Made by a program: the position numbers and the translations under genes. Below are positions 1 through 5,133 of a DNA stretch of 7,415 nt, piece by piece. Location of the stretch: the NCBI GenBank assembly GCA_017452335.1, contig JAFTMP010000097.1, positions 1 to 7,415 on the forward strand. The letters are read 5' to 3'. Below the pieces are notes generated by a model that saw only the letters and a program-made list of their open reading frames with translations, had not been told where the DNA came from and made no database searches. The DNA comes from Clostridia bacterium. Its GTDB lineage: Bacteria > Bacillota > Clostridia > Oscillospirales > CAG-272. The first letter of the stretch is position 1; each line of letters opens with the position of its first letter.

Positions 1-480
1 AAGGGAAAAACCGCATGGAAAGAGCATGATCTGTTTAACGATACCTGGGGAAAAGTCATTTTAATGTCCGGACTTCCGGGAACGGGAAAAGATACCTATA
101 TCAAAGAACACTATGCCCATCTGCCCATGATCTCACTTGACGAAATCAGAAAAGAATTTCATATTTCGCCTTCCGGAAATCAAGGAAAGGTTGCTATGAT
201 CGGGCACGAAAGAGCCAAGGAGTATTTAAGAAAAAAACAACCCTTTGTTTGGAATGCAACGAACATCACAACGCAAACAAGAGAAATGCAGATCTCGCTT
301 TTTGAAGATTACGGTGCTTGTGTAGAAACCGTTTTTTTGGAAACGGAATGGCAGGAGCAGCTTTTCCGTAATAAAAGCAGAGAGGCAGAGGTGCCGAAAA
401 GGGTAATTGAAAACATGCTTTCAAAGCTCGTATTGCCCGAACGCTATGAAAGTGAAAGGGTTTTGTGGAAAATTGTGTAG
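1..480 (+). CDS. P-loop (AAA_33-like) kinase/ATPase, 3' part of gene
   Basis: The reading frame is open from the first base of the window, so the gene begins upstream; the ATG at 64 is internal because coding continues before it (KGKTAWKEHDLFNDTWGKVIL) and no ribosome binding site precedes it. The visible 159 residues form a P-loop phosphotransferase domain. A strand (VILMSG) leads into the Walker A motif GLPGTGKDT (about bases 70-96). ISLDEIR follows as the second acidic strand, then WNATN, and a probable arginine-bearing lid (RNKSREAEVP). This layout is typical of AAA_33/polynucleotide-kinase-like proteins that phosphorylate nucleic acid ends or small substrates. From memory, close clostridial homologues carry an N-terminal HD-type phosphohydrolase-like domain before this kinase domain; that half is outside the window and cannot be confirmed. 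The substrate is unknown. The gene ends with TAG and converges on the minus-strand gene at 617, sharing the hairpin at 554-591. Confidence 0.85.
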   Translation, partial: KGKTAWKEHDLFNDTWGKVILMSGLPGTGKDTYIKEHYAHLPMISLDEIRKEFHISPSGNQGKVAMIGHERAKEYLRKKQPFVWNATNITTQTREMQISLFEDYGACVETVFLETEWQEQLFRNKSREAEVPKRVIENMLSKLVLPERYESERVLWKIV

Positions 481-553
481 TTAAATGACGAAAAGAGGTT
501 ATTCTTAAAAAGTTTTTTTGAATATATCATTTTCATCTTCACAGTTCGAACTC

Positions 554-591
554 AAAAAAGGCTGTCGCAAAAAATGCGGCAGCCTTTTTTT
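554..591. terminator. Bidirectional intrinsic terminator between convergent genes
   Basis: The arms GGCTGTCGCA (560-569) and TGCGGCAGCC (575-584) form a 10-bp stem with one G-T wobble and a 5-nt loop. The stem is flanked by A6 (554-559) on the left and T7 (585-591) on the right, so it has a U-tract in either direction. It lies between the end of the kinase gene (480) and the stop of the minus-strand gene (617) and can serve both. Confidence 0.9.
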
Positions 592-616
592 GAAATTACT
601 CATCAGTTTTCAAAAT

Positions 617-1576
617 TTATGCGTCTAAATACGGTTCCAACCGCTTTGACAGCGTAACATCAAAAGGCAGAAAATGGGTAAGCGAATACGACGTTACGGA
701 AAAATTGAAAAAGTCGGAAGGGACGAAGTTTTCCTGCACATCCAGCAGGGTGAGAATGTCTGTCGGATATCCTTTTATGGGCGTCCAGTCCAAACATGCG
801 CAGGTTTTGATTTTTCTTTTATAGAACAGATCATCCAAAGAACGGATAAAATCCGCCTTTGTTTTTTCATCAAGACCCTCAAACAGAGCGTCATCCGGCT
901 GTCTTTTGGGCGGCTCGGGCATAAAATCTTCCACGGGAATGTACTCTAAAGTCTTAACGATTTCAGGGTCGGGAATCTCACTTCCGATCCAGCCGTACAA
1001 GCCTACCAGCATGGATTCATTGTAAAACTCGTTGGGTGCCAGTTTGGTTATAGGATGCCTGTTGATACGAATTACCCGCAAAAGCGCATATTTTCCAAAG
1101 CAAGGATGCTCCTTTATATGCTTGCTTGACGCGATCCTGTATGCCAACAAGCTTCCCACCTTGTAGGGGCAATGATGCACCGTAGGCTTTTTGATTTTTT
1201 TAGCTTCGGGCATAGGCGATGTGAGCATCTTTTCAAGATCTCTTAAAACCTTTGCGCGTTTATCATAGTCCTTGGGGTTGTTTGAAGGATCATACGCCAC
1301 ACTCCAATGCTTTAAATCTCCGCCAGTTCTAATAAAGGTCAGCGCGTTTTCTTTAACCGACTCGCTCAATCTTCCTTTTTTCCATTGAGCGTATGCCAGT
1401 GAAAACCAAAAAACAGGCTCGTCTCGATCATTACATCCCAAAATATCCTTGTAGTATGAAGTGAGTATCTCTTCCGCTTCGTTACTGCTTTTTCCCACGG
1501 AAAGAAGGGCACCGTATTCTCTTTTTACATCCAAGGCTACATCATCGGCAAACAAAGCCGTACTCCATCTTCCCAT
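617..1576 (-). CDS. DUF4259-like N-terminal domain protein, possible immunity-type protein
   Basis: This 319-residue soluble protein has no signal peptide or membrane segment. The start is well supported: GGAGG (plus-strand 1583-1587) lies 6 nt before the ATG. The N-terminus MGRWSTALFADDVALDVKRE resembles the GxWxxxxFxxDxAxD opening of DUF4259 and similar proteins. Residues about 56-92 (FWFSLAYAQWKKGRL, then TGGDLKHW) form the most conserved-looking helical block. Residues about 136-172 (YKVGSLLAYRI ... GKYALLRVIRI) look like a small beta-barrel. A proline/acid-rich linker (about 213-230) leads to a C-terminal region ending in LPFDVTLSKRLEPYLDA. No catalytic motif is visible. The gene is last in a leftward unit, 53 bp after the NTF2-like gene, with no terminator between them, so co-transcription from 2125-2153 is likely. 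DUF4259-like proteins are often found near polymorphic toxin or immunity loci; that role here is inference. Confidence 0.75.
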   Translation of the reverse strand: MGRWSTALFADDVALDVKREYGALLSVGKSSNEAEEILTSYYKDILGCNDRDEPVFWFSLAYAQWKKGRLSESVKENALTFIRTGGDLKHWSVAYDPSNNPKDYDKRAKVLRDLEKMLTSPMPEAKKIKKPTVHHCPYKVGSLLAYRIASSKHIKEHPCFGKYALLRVIRINRHPITKLAPNEFYNESMLVGLYGWIGSEIPDPEIVKTLEYIPVEDFMPEPPKRQPDDALFEGLDEKTKADFIRSLDDLFYKRKIKTCACLDWTPIKGYPTDILTLLDVQENFVPSDFFNFSVTSYSLTHFLPFDVTLSKRLEPYLDA

Positions 1577-1629
1577 AAACGACCTCCATTATTGAGCAAT
1601 TTATCTGACGAGCAGATTGCCGCGCCTCT

Positions 1630-1950
1630 TTATTTTTGCAGCAAACAGCTCACAACCGTTCCGTTTTCGCTTTTGATCTGCACCAGCGGTCCGCCGCCCC
1701 CGAGGAGCGTGCGCTCGTCCATAGCGGACGGTGCCCAGCTTACACACCAAATTTCTCCCTCCAAAGAGGCGTGAACGGTATAGTCCTCAAACTGCTCACC
1801 GTAGTGTTCGGTCACGTACGATTGTGCAATTTCAATTGCCTCCTCTTCTGAATTTACAGGGTCGGATGTCAAAGCGTGCAGGGTGCCTATACCCAAAATC
1901 AACAGTACAGATGCCACACATGCCGCAATCGGAACAATAATTTTTTTCAT
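1630..1950 (-). CDS. Small membrane-anchored protein resembling NTF2-fold immunity proteins
   Basis: The product is 106 residues. The ATG at 1950 is chosen because GGGAG (plus-strand 1957-1961) lies 6 nt upstream and because it gives a sensible N-terminus: MKK followed by a hydrophobic stretch (about residues 4-25, IIVPIAACVASVLLILGIG) that acts as a membrane anchor or uncleaved signal. No lipobox is apparent, so the C-terminal part is probably extracytoplasmic. That domain has EEAIEIAQSYVTEHYGEQ, EIWCVSW, GGGGPLVQIKSENGTVVS and a terminal K. This matches the A..iA....YG / W.V / GG...v.I....G.V order of NTF2-fold immunity proteins; a PepSY-like fold is an alternative. It is the second gene of the leftward unit, after the 24-codon small ORF and before the DUF4259-like gene. 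The frame extends upstream to a TTG, but that start would run through the small ORF and lacks a ribosome binding site. Confidence 0.8.
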   Translation of the reverse strand: MKKIIVPIAACVASVLLILGIGTLHALTSDPVNSEEEAIEIAQSYVTEHYGEQFEDYTVHASLEGEIWCVSWAPSAMDERTLLGGGGPLVQIKSENGTVVSCLLQK

Positions 1951-2009
1951 ATCAATCTCCCTTCTTATGATTGAACGGTTCTTGCAACATTCGGGTTTGC
2001 CCACGCATC

Positions 2010-2084
2010 TTAAATGGTAAAAAAAGAAAAAGGGCGCACACCGCAAGGCATAGTGAGCGTACAGTCCTGCGCTTCAGTTGCCAT
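2010..2084 (-). CDS. Candidate 24-residue small protein or leader peptide
   Basis: On the minus strand an ATG at 2084 follows AGGAGGTG (plus-strand 2093-2100) by 8 nt and opens 24 codons ending in TAA at 2010. The peptide starts MATEAQDCTLTMPCGV and ends RPFSFFTI. It is the first thing translatable after the near-consensus promoter at 2125-2153, with a leader of roughly 30 nt, which makes chance occurrence less likely. It has two cysteines, no membrane segment and no obvious run of a regulatory amino acid. Its 3' half overlaps a weak hairpin followed by a U-rich tract (2019-2072), so translating ribosomes would interfere with that structure. It could be a leader peptide controlling the NTF2-like and DUF4259-like genes, a free-standing microprotein, or untranslated leader RNA. 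I do not recognise the peptide. Confidence 0.5.
   Translation of the reverse strand: MATEAQDCTLTMPCGVRPFSFFTI
2019..2072 (-). terminator. Possible attenuator/terminator inside the leader ORF
   Basis: Read on the minus strand, GCGCA (plus-strand 2068-2072) and TGCGC (2034-2038) can pair, with a further short ACGC/GCGGT helix possible inside. CC and then a T5-C-T7 tract (2031-2019) follow directly. The stem is short and interrupted, so the termination efficiency may be low. The element lies inside the 24-codon ORF and ahead of the ATG at 1950, which is the geometry of a leader attenuator. Confidence 0.3.
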
Positions 2085-2108
2085 TGGTGATGCACCTCCT
2101 TTCAAGAG

Positions 2109-2122
2109 AGCTATTTATAGCT
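2109..2122. repeat. Inverted repeat at the probable start site of the leftward unit
   Basis: AGCTAT and ATAGCT arms of 6 bp are separated by 2 bp. They lie 2 bp downstream of the -10 box (2125-2130) and cover the expected transcription start near 2118. The position suits a repressor operator or a short 5' hairpin on the transcript; neither is demonstrated. Confidence 0.35.
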
Positions 2123-2124
2123 TT

Positions 2125-2153
2125 ATTGTACCACACCTTACAAAAAGTGTCAA
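2125..2153 (-). promoter_or_regulatory. Sigma-A promoter for the leftward small-ORF/NTF2/DUF4259 unit
   Basis: On the minus strand there is a perfect -35 box TTGACA (plus-strand 2148-2153), a 17-nt spacer and the -10 box TACAAT (2125-2130). The ribosome binding site of the 24-codon ORF starts about 25 nt downstream of the -10 box. The promoter is back to back with the rightward riboswitch promoter at 2208-2235. Confidence 0.85.
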
Positions 2154-2207
2154 GGGCAGTTTGCATGGGTTTTTCGGGCGGGATTAAAAAATAGCAAGGG
2201 TGACCGC

Positions 2208-2235
2208 TTGACAAATGAAAAAAACATGCTATAAT
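2208..2235 (+). promoter_or_regulatory. Sigma-A promoter driving the SAM riboswitch operon
   Basis: Both boxes match consensus perfectly: TTGACA at 2208-2213 and TATAAT at 2230-2235, with a 16-nt spacer. The predicted start (about 2241) is right at the 5' strand of riboswitch helix P1. A promoter this strong fits a gene whose output is set by termination rather than initiation. Confidence 0.92.
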
Positions 2236-2239
2236 AGAA

Positions 2240-2329
2240 GCATCCATAAAGAGTGCGCGAGGGAACAAGCCCGATGACCGCACAGCAACCTACCGACGGG
2301 CAAGGTGCTAAAGCTTGAGCGATGGATGC
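2240..2329 (+). promoter_or_regulatory. SAM riboswitch aptamer (S-box clan, SAM-I/IV-like)
   Basis: The closing helix P1 is a perfect 8 bp, GCATCCAT (2240-2247) with ATGGATGC (2322-2329). P2 is GTGCG/CGCAC (2253-2257, 2279-2283) plus GGG/CCC (2261-2263, 2270-2272), with GATGA in the intervening internal loop as in S-box kink-turns. P3 is AGCAACC (2284-2290) with GGTGCT (2304-2309), the hallmark GCAACC ... GGTGCTAA pair. The P2 loop CAAG (2266-2269) can pair with CTTG (2314-2317) as the S-box pseudoknot. The sequence runs from the pseudoknot strand almost directly into P1, so the separate P4 hairpin of SAM-I is missing. That points to the SAM-I/IV or SAM-IV subtype, although the subtype is uncertain. 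The ligand is S-adenosylmethionine by family knowledge. It controls the two genes at 2412-3447. Confidence 0.88.
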
Positions 2330-2343
2330 CGAATTGCTTTTTG

Positions 2344-2373
2344 CGCATCCATGCGACGATGGGTGCGTTTTTT
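2344..2373 (+). terminator. Riboswitch expression-platform terminator
   Basis: CGCATCCAT (2344-2352) pairs with ATGGGTGCG (2359-2367) with one G-U wobble and a 6-nt loop, followed by T6 (2368-2373). The 5' arm contains GCATCCAT, identical to the 5' strand of P1, so the 3' strand of P1 (2322-2329) can instead pair with it perfectly over 8 bp as an antiterminator. The logic is therefore SAM bound, terminator formed, genes off. Confidence 0.9.
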
Positions 2374-2411
2374 GCTCTTTATGGAAATATTTTTTCTATA
2401 AGGAGTTACCT

Positions 2412-2915
2412 ATGACAACCACAATTCACAGAACAAGCATGCTTCGAAGCGCCCTTTGCAAGCGCCTTACCACCCGTATGAAATTCATTTTCGGCAAGCG
2501 GGTGCGTGTGGGAAAGCAGTACGCGGGCTACCAACCTATAGAGGGGCTCGCTCTTTCAAAAGGGAGGTGTACGCCTCTTTATTATGATCGCATTGCAAAA
2601 AGGCTCTTGGTGCAGGTGCAGGAGCGCCCTTATTCCATCATCTTTTTGGAGGGTGATCTGGCGGTCTTTCGCAATGTGATCTATTGTGACTGCGGCGGCT
2701 CTGCCATTGGTTTTGACAGCACCCCCCGCAAAGCGATCGAGGAGCTGCTTGCGCAAAAAGGCGGGGAAGCGCGAAGGAGCGAAGAAGAGGTGCTTTGCGC
2801 ACTGCGCGGGCGCTACTGCAAATATCCCGTAAGCCTGTTGCGCTCTCTTGCACGCATGTACTTGTATGGCGAGGATATAATCATAAAAGGAGGATCACAA
2901 AATGGAGCTTATTGA
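2412..2915 (+). CDS. Unrecognised basic 167-residue protein under SAM riboswitch control
   Basis: The start ATG at 2412 follows AGGAG (2401-2405) by 6 nt and lies beyond the riboswitch terminator; an earlier in-frame ATG at 2322 lies inside helix P1 and is not a credible start. I do not recognise a family. The first 37 residues are strongly basic (R/K-rich, e.g. TRMKFIFGKRVRVGKQ). The centre (about 52-105) looks beta-rich, with LLVQVQ, YSIIFLEGDLAVF and a CDC at 92-94. The C-terminal third is helical and charged (RKAIEELLAQKGGEARRSEEE, then LLRSLARMYLY). There is no signal peptide or membrane segment. Its 3' end overlaps the Nudix gene by 14 nt, so the two are probably translationally coupled and functionally linked. 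A nucleic-acid or nucleotide-binding role would fit the charge but is not shown. Expression should fall when SAM is abundant. Confidence 0.8.
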   Translation: MTTTIHRTSMLRSALCKRLTTRMKFIFGKRVRVGKQYAGYQPIEGLALSKGRCTPLYYDRIAKRLLVQVQERPYSIIFLEGDLAVFRNVIYCDCGGSAIGFDSTPRKAIEELLAQKGGEARRSEEEVLCALRGRYCKYPVSLLRSLARMYLYGEDIIIKGGSQNGAY

Positions 2916-3447
2916 AAAAACGAAGGAGTCTACACTGATTTTTGACGGCAAGGTGGTGCATCTTTATTGCGATACCGTCACGCTGCCCAATGGCGGGGAG
3001 AGTATCCGAGAATACGTCAAGCACGTAGGTGCTGTTTGCGTGATTCCCGTCACAGACAGCGGGGATGTGATCCTTGAAAAGCAATACCGTTACGCAGTGG
3101 GCGAAACACTTATTGAAATTCCCGCGGGGAAACTGGACAGTGCGGAAGAAAATCCATACGAAGCGGCACTGCGGGAACTAAGAGAAGAGACGGGAATTAT
3201 TCCCGATGAACTGATCGAACTGGGTATTTATTACGGGTCTCCTGCCATTATGGGTGAAAAGATCCACATGTACATGGCGCGGGGCTTGCAGTTTGGCAAG
3301 GATGATTTGGATGCAGATGAATTTTTAGAGGTGTTCACCATTCCGCTACAGCGGGCAGTGGAGCTGGTGCTGCAGGGGAAAATCACCGATGGCAAAACGC
3401 AAACAGCGCTGTTGCGCGCAAAAATGATGATCGAGCGCGGACTCTGA
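2902..3447 (+). CDS. nudF: Nudix hydrolase, ADP-ribose pyrophosphatase type
   Basis: This 181-residue cytosolic enzyme is expected to split ADP-ribose into AMP and ribose 5-phosphate using Mg2+. AGGAGG (2888-2893) lies 8 nt before the ATG, which is inside the 3' end of the preceding gene. The Nudix box begins at Gly76 (PAGKLDS), and the helix RELREETGI (91-99) holds the metal-binding glutamates E92, E95 and E96. The G-to-R distance is one residue longer than the canonical GX5EX7RE spacing, a small loop insertion. ADP-ribose pyrophosphatase hallmarks are present: GSPAIMGEKIHMYMARGL (112-129, with the SP and a downstream Glu), an N-terminal REYVKHVGAVCVIPV strand, and TDGKT (162-166). The length fits the family. 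The symbol follows family resemblance; other ADP-sugar or NADH substrates remain possible. As part of the SAM riboswitch operon, its expression should respond to SAM. Confidence 0.92.
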   Translation: MELIEKTKESTLIFDGKVVHLYCDTVTLPNGGESIREYVKHVGAVCVIPVTDSGDVILEKQYRYAVGETLIEIPAGKLDSAEENPYEAALRELREETGIIPDELIELGIYYGSPAIMGEKIHMYMARGLQFGKDDLDADEFLEVFTIPLQRAVELVLQGKITDGKTQTALLRAKMMIERGL

Positions 3448-3453
3448 AAGCTA

Positions 3454-3506
3454 AAACAGGACCTTTGCAAATGCTCTTGGCATTTGCAAAGGTCCTGTTT
3501 GATTTT
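3454..3506. terminator. Long perfect hairpin terminator between convergent genes
   Basis: The arms at 3454-3474 and 3480-3500 are perfectly complementary over 21 bp (AAACAGGACC ... ATGC) around the 5-nt loop TCTTG. On the plus strand the stem ends in TTT, then GATTTT; on the minus strand it ends in TTTT. It starts 7 nt after the Nudix stop and ends 28 nt from the lipoprotein stop, so it probably ends both units. Confidence 0.85.
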
Positions 3507-3527
3507 AAAAAGCTTAGTATTGTGAGA

Positions 3528-4895
3528 TCATTCCGCGATGCTGTAAATAACTTCTTTTTTGCTGTTGATGACGGTGTTTTCGTTCACAACGGCGTGCCCC
3601 TTTACAAATTGGGACATGCTTTGATATTCACCGCAAGCAATGAGCGTGTTGCCCGACAGGTCCCGAACGCCCTTGCCGTTTACGCTATTTGATGCAAAGG
3701 GATACAAATTGTCGTCGGCTAAGTAATTGCTGTCGGTAAGGAAGGGCACATATCCCTCTGTAATGTTAACGATCATTTTACCGTTTACATCCATGATGGC
3801 GTAATAGCTTTGGTAGTCTTTTGTAAGAGACAGCAGGATGTATCCCTTCTCGCGGGAGAAGAACTTGGCATCGTTCAAGCGATAGCCGTTTAATGCATCG
3901 TGGTTGGACAGATCAATTACAAGAGCGCTGTAACCGTCTGCGTAAAGGCAATAGGTGTCATCCTCGTCTGCACTGCTTTCGTTTTCGTATCTTGCAATTA
4001 CATAGCCGTCATTGCAATCATACAGAAAGGTACCCGCTTCAAGAATTTTTACGGTTTTCGATGCCACATCAAGGACACCGGAAACCTCGTGCATCTCTCC
4101 GCCGCCTTCCAATACGATCTCATCGAATCGAAGGTATTTGGTGCCGAACAGGAGCGCGCCGCCGTACACATCGCCCTCTTGATGGATCTTGAAGGACTCG
4201 ACCTTCTTTCCATCTGCGGTAGAGAGGCTGAGCGGAGTACCGGTCAGATCAAAAATGGCATTGGTGGTGTCTCTGTTTGTGGTGGCAAGAAGGAACCCGT
4301 CTTTGCTGGGATACGTGCGCAGTACACCCTCAAAGGAGCAAACCTCTTTGCCGTCATAGGTAAACACGGTGGTAATGTACGGATTGTTGCTTGAGGCGCT
4401 TTCCGGCAGTGTGATCACGCGCTCCGTGTAGTAGTAAGTCGCGTGAGCACTCATGTTTTGGCTGAATGTTTTATCTCCTTCTGCAGGGCTGACGCAATAC
4501 AGACGTTCTCCCTCGGTGTTGTACACCACCAGTTCATCACTGCGCCAAAGGATCAGCTTGTTTTCAACGTACTCGAAGTTCGTGTATTTTGCTTTTGCAA
4601 GAATGTTGCCTTCGTAATCCGCAATTCCGTAGTTAGAGGCAAAGGAATCCTCCGTGTAGACAAAGCACTTGTCGGTAGCGAGGTTCAGTGCGGAAACATC
4701 CTTGACATCAAGTATGCCGAACGTGACCTTTTGACCGCCGGTTTCCTCTTTGCTGCCGCTGTTCGCGCTGCTTTTGTCTTCTGATGCACCGCTTTCGTTT
4801 TGATTTGGCAGTTCTTTAGAGCTCTGCTTACTGCTGCATGCCGAAAAAGAGAGCAGTGCAAGAATTGCCAGAAATGTTGCTATAGCTCTTTTCAT
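3528..4895 (-). CDS. Secreted lipoprotein with WG-like beta-propeller repeats
   Basis: The 455-residue precursor starts MKR, with a hydrophobic core (about 4-17) and the lipobox FSAC ending at Cys20. It should therefore be cut before Cys20, lipidated and anchored outside the membrane. F at the -3 position is less usual than L but acceptable. Residues 21-55 form a Ser/Asn/Glu/Lys-rich flexible linker. The rest is a series of short strand-turn-strand units with a D-x-x-G or N-x-x-G turn. Examples are YGIADYEGNILA (89-100), VVYNTEGERLY (123-133), TVFTYDGKEV (176-185), AIFDLTGTPL (213-222), ALVIDLSNHDAL (324-335), YAIMDVNGKMI (365-375), GVRDLSGNTLI (409-419) and TVINSKKEVI (441-450). This resembles WG-repeat or beta-propeller lipoproteins of Clostridia. 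No catalytic motif is seen, and the ligand and role are unknown. It appears to be a single-gene unit with its own promoter (4943-4971). Confidence 0.85.
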   Translation of the reverse strand: MKRAIATFLAILALLSFSACSSKQSSKELPNQNESGASEDKSSANSGSKEETGGQKVTFGILDVKDVSALNLATDKCFVYTEDSFASNYGIADYEGNILAKAKYTNFEYVENKLILWRSDELVVYNTEGERLYCVSPAEGDKTFSQNMSAHATYYYTERVITLPESASSNNPYITTVFTYDGKEVCSFEGVLRTYPSKDGFLLATTNRDTTNAIFDLTGTPLSLSTADGKKVESFKIHQEGDVYGGALLFGTKYLRFDEIVLEGGGEMHEVSGVLDVASKTVKILEAGTFLYDCNDGYVIARYENESSADEDDTYCLYADGYSALVIDLSNHDALNGYRLNDAKFFSREKGYILLSLTKDYQSYYAIMDVNGKMIVNITEGYVPFLTDSNYLADDNLYPFASNSVNGKGVRDLSGNTLIACGEYQSMSQFVKGHAVVNENTVINSKKEVIYSIAE

Positions 4896-4909
4896 ATTTG
4901 TTTGTTGGT

Positions 4910-4915
4910 CCTCCT
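4910..4915 (-). promoter_or_regulatory. Ribosome binding site with unusually long spacing
   Basis: A perfect AGGAGG on the minus strand lies 14 nt before the lipoprotein ATG (4895), whereas other genes here use 6-9 nt. No closer ribosome binding site and no in-frame start codon between it and the ATG are present. The signal peptide begins exactly at this ATG, so the start is retained. Confidence 0.6.
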
Positions 4916-4942
4916 AAACAATTTATGCCACAGGCACCGTAC

Positions 4943-4971
4943 AGTTTAGCACAATTTTCTTTGGTTTGCAA
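4943..4971 (-). promoter_or_regulatory. Sigma-A promoter for the lipoprotein gene
   Basis: On the minus strand the -35 box is TTGCAA (plus-strand 4966-4971), followed by a 17-nt spacer and the -10 box TAAACT (4943-4948). The -10 box is preceded by TGC, giving an extended -10. The boxes match consensus less well than the other promoters in the window. Confidence 0.65.
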
Positions 4972-5060
4972 GTACTTTTGGGAAAAAGTGTTTTACAAAA
5001 TGAGCGGAAAAACACATGACACAATAGTTGGCAAATCCCTCATTGAGCACTTATTAGCGC

Positions 5061-5125
5061 AAAAATGCCTGACCGAGGCATAGTACAAGACCTTGAAATG
5101 TACTATACTACGCCTCGGACAGGCA
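5061..5125 (-). terminator. Intrinsic terminator of the XRE regulator gene
   Basis: On the minus strand, 8 nt after the stop at 5134, the arms at 5125-5100 and 5086-5066 pair as TGCCTG, one mismatch, CCGAGGC, a 5-nt bulge on the upstream arm, then ATAGTAC/GTACTAT. T5 follows (plus-strand A5 at 5061-5065). The bulge comes from a tandem TAGTA duplication in one arm. The structure is long, stable and correctly placed. Confidence 0.88.
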
Positions 5126-5133
5126 CTTTGCTC

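Noticed and set aside
540..555. GTTCGAACTC resembling a tRNA T-loop
   Set aside because: No flanking T-stem, acceptor stem or anticodon arm can be drawn around it.
674..949. 91-codon plus-strand frame opposite the DUF4259-like gene
   Set aside because: It is antisense to a well-supported gene and has neither a promoter nor a ribosome binding site.
1577..1629. Possible hairpin between the NTF2-like and DUF4259-like genes
   Set aside because: The pairing GCAATCTG with CAGATAAATTGC needs a 3-nt bulge and has no U-tract, so it does not separate the two genes into different units.
1951..2046. Upstream extension of the NTF2-like gene to a TTG at 2046
   Set aside because: It has no ribosome binding site, overlaps the 24-codon ORF in another frame, and would bury a clean hydrophobic N-terminal anchor that starts at the ATG at 1950.
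2074..2283. 69-codon minus-strand frame across the intergenic region
   Set aside because: It would cover both divergent promoters and part of the riboswitch, with no ribosome binding site at its start.
2322..2411. ATG at 2322 as start of the 167-residue protein
   Set aside because: It lies in the 3' strand of riboswitch helix P1, lacks a ribosome binding site, and would make the riboswitch terminator part of the coding sequence. The ATG at 2412 has AGGAG 6 nt upstream.
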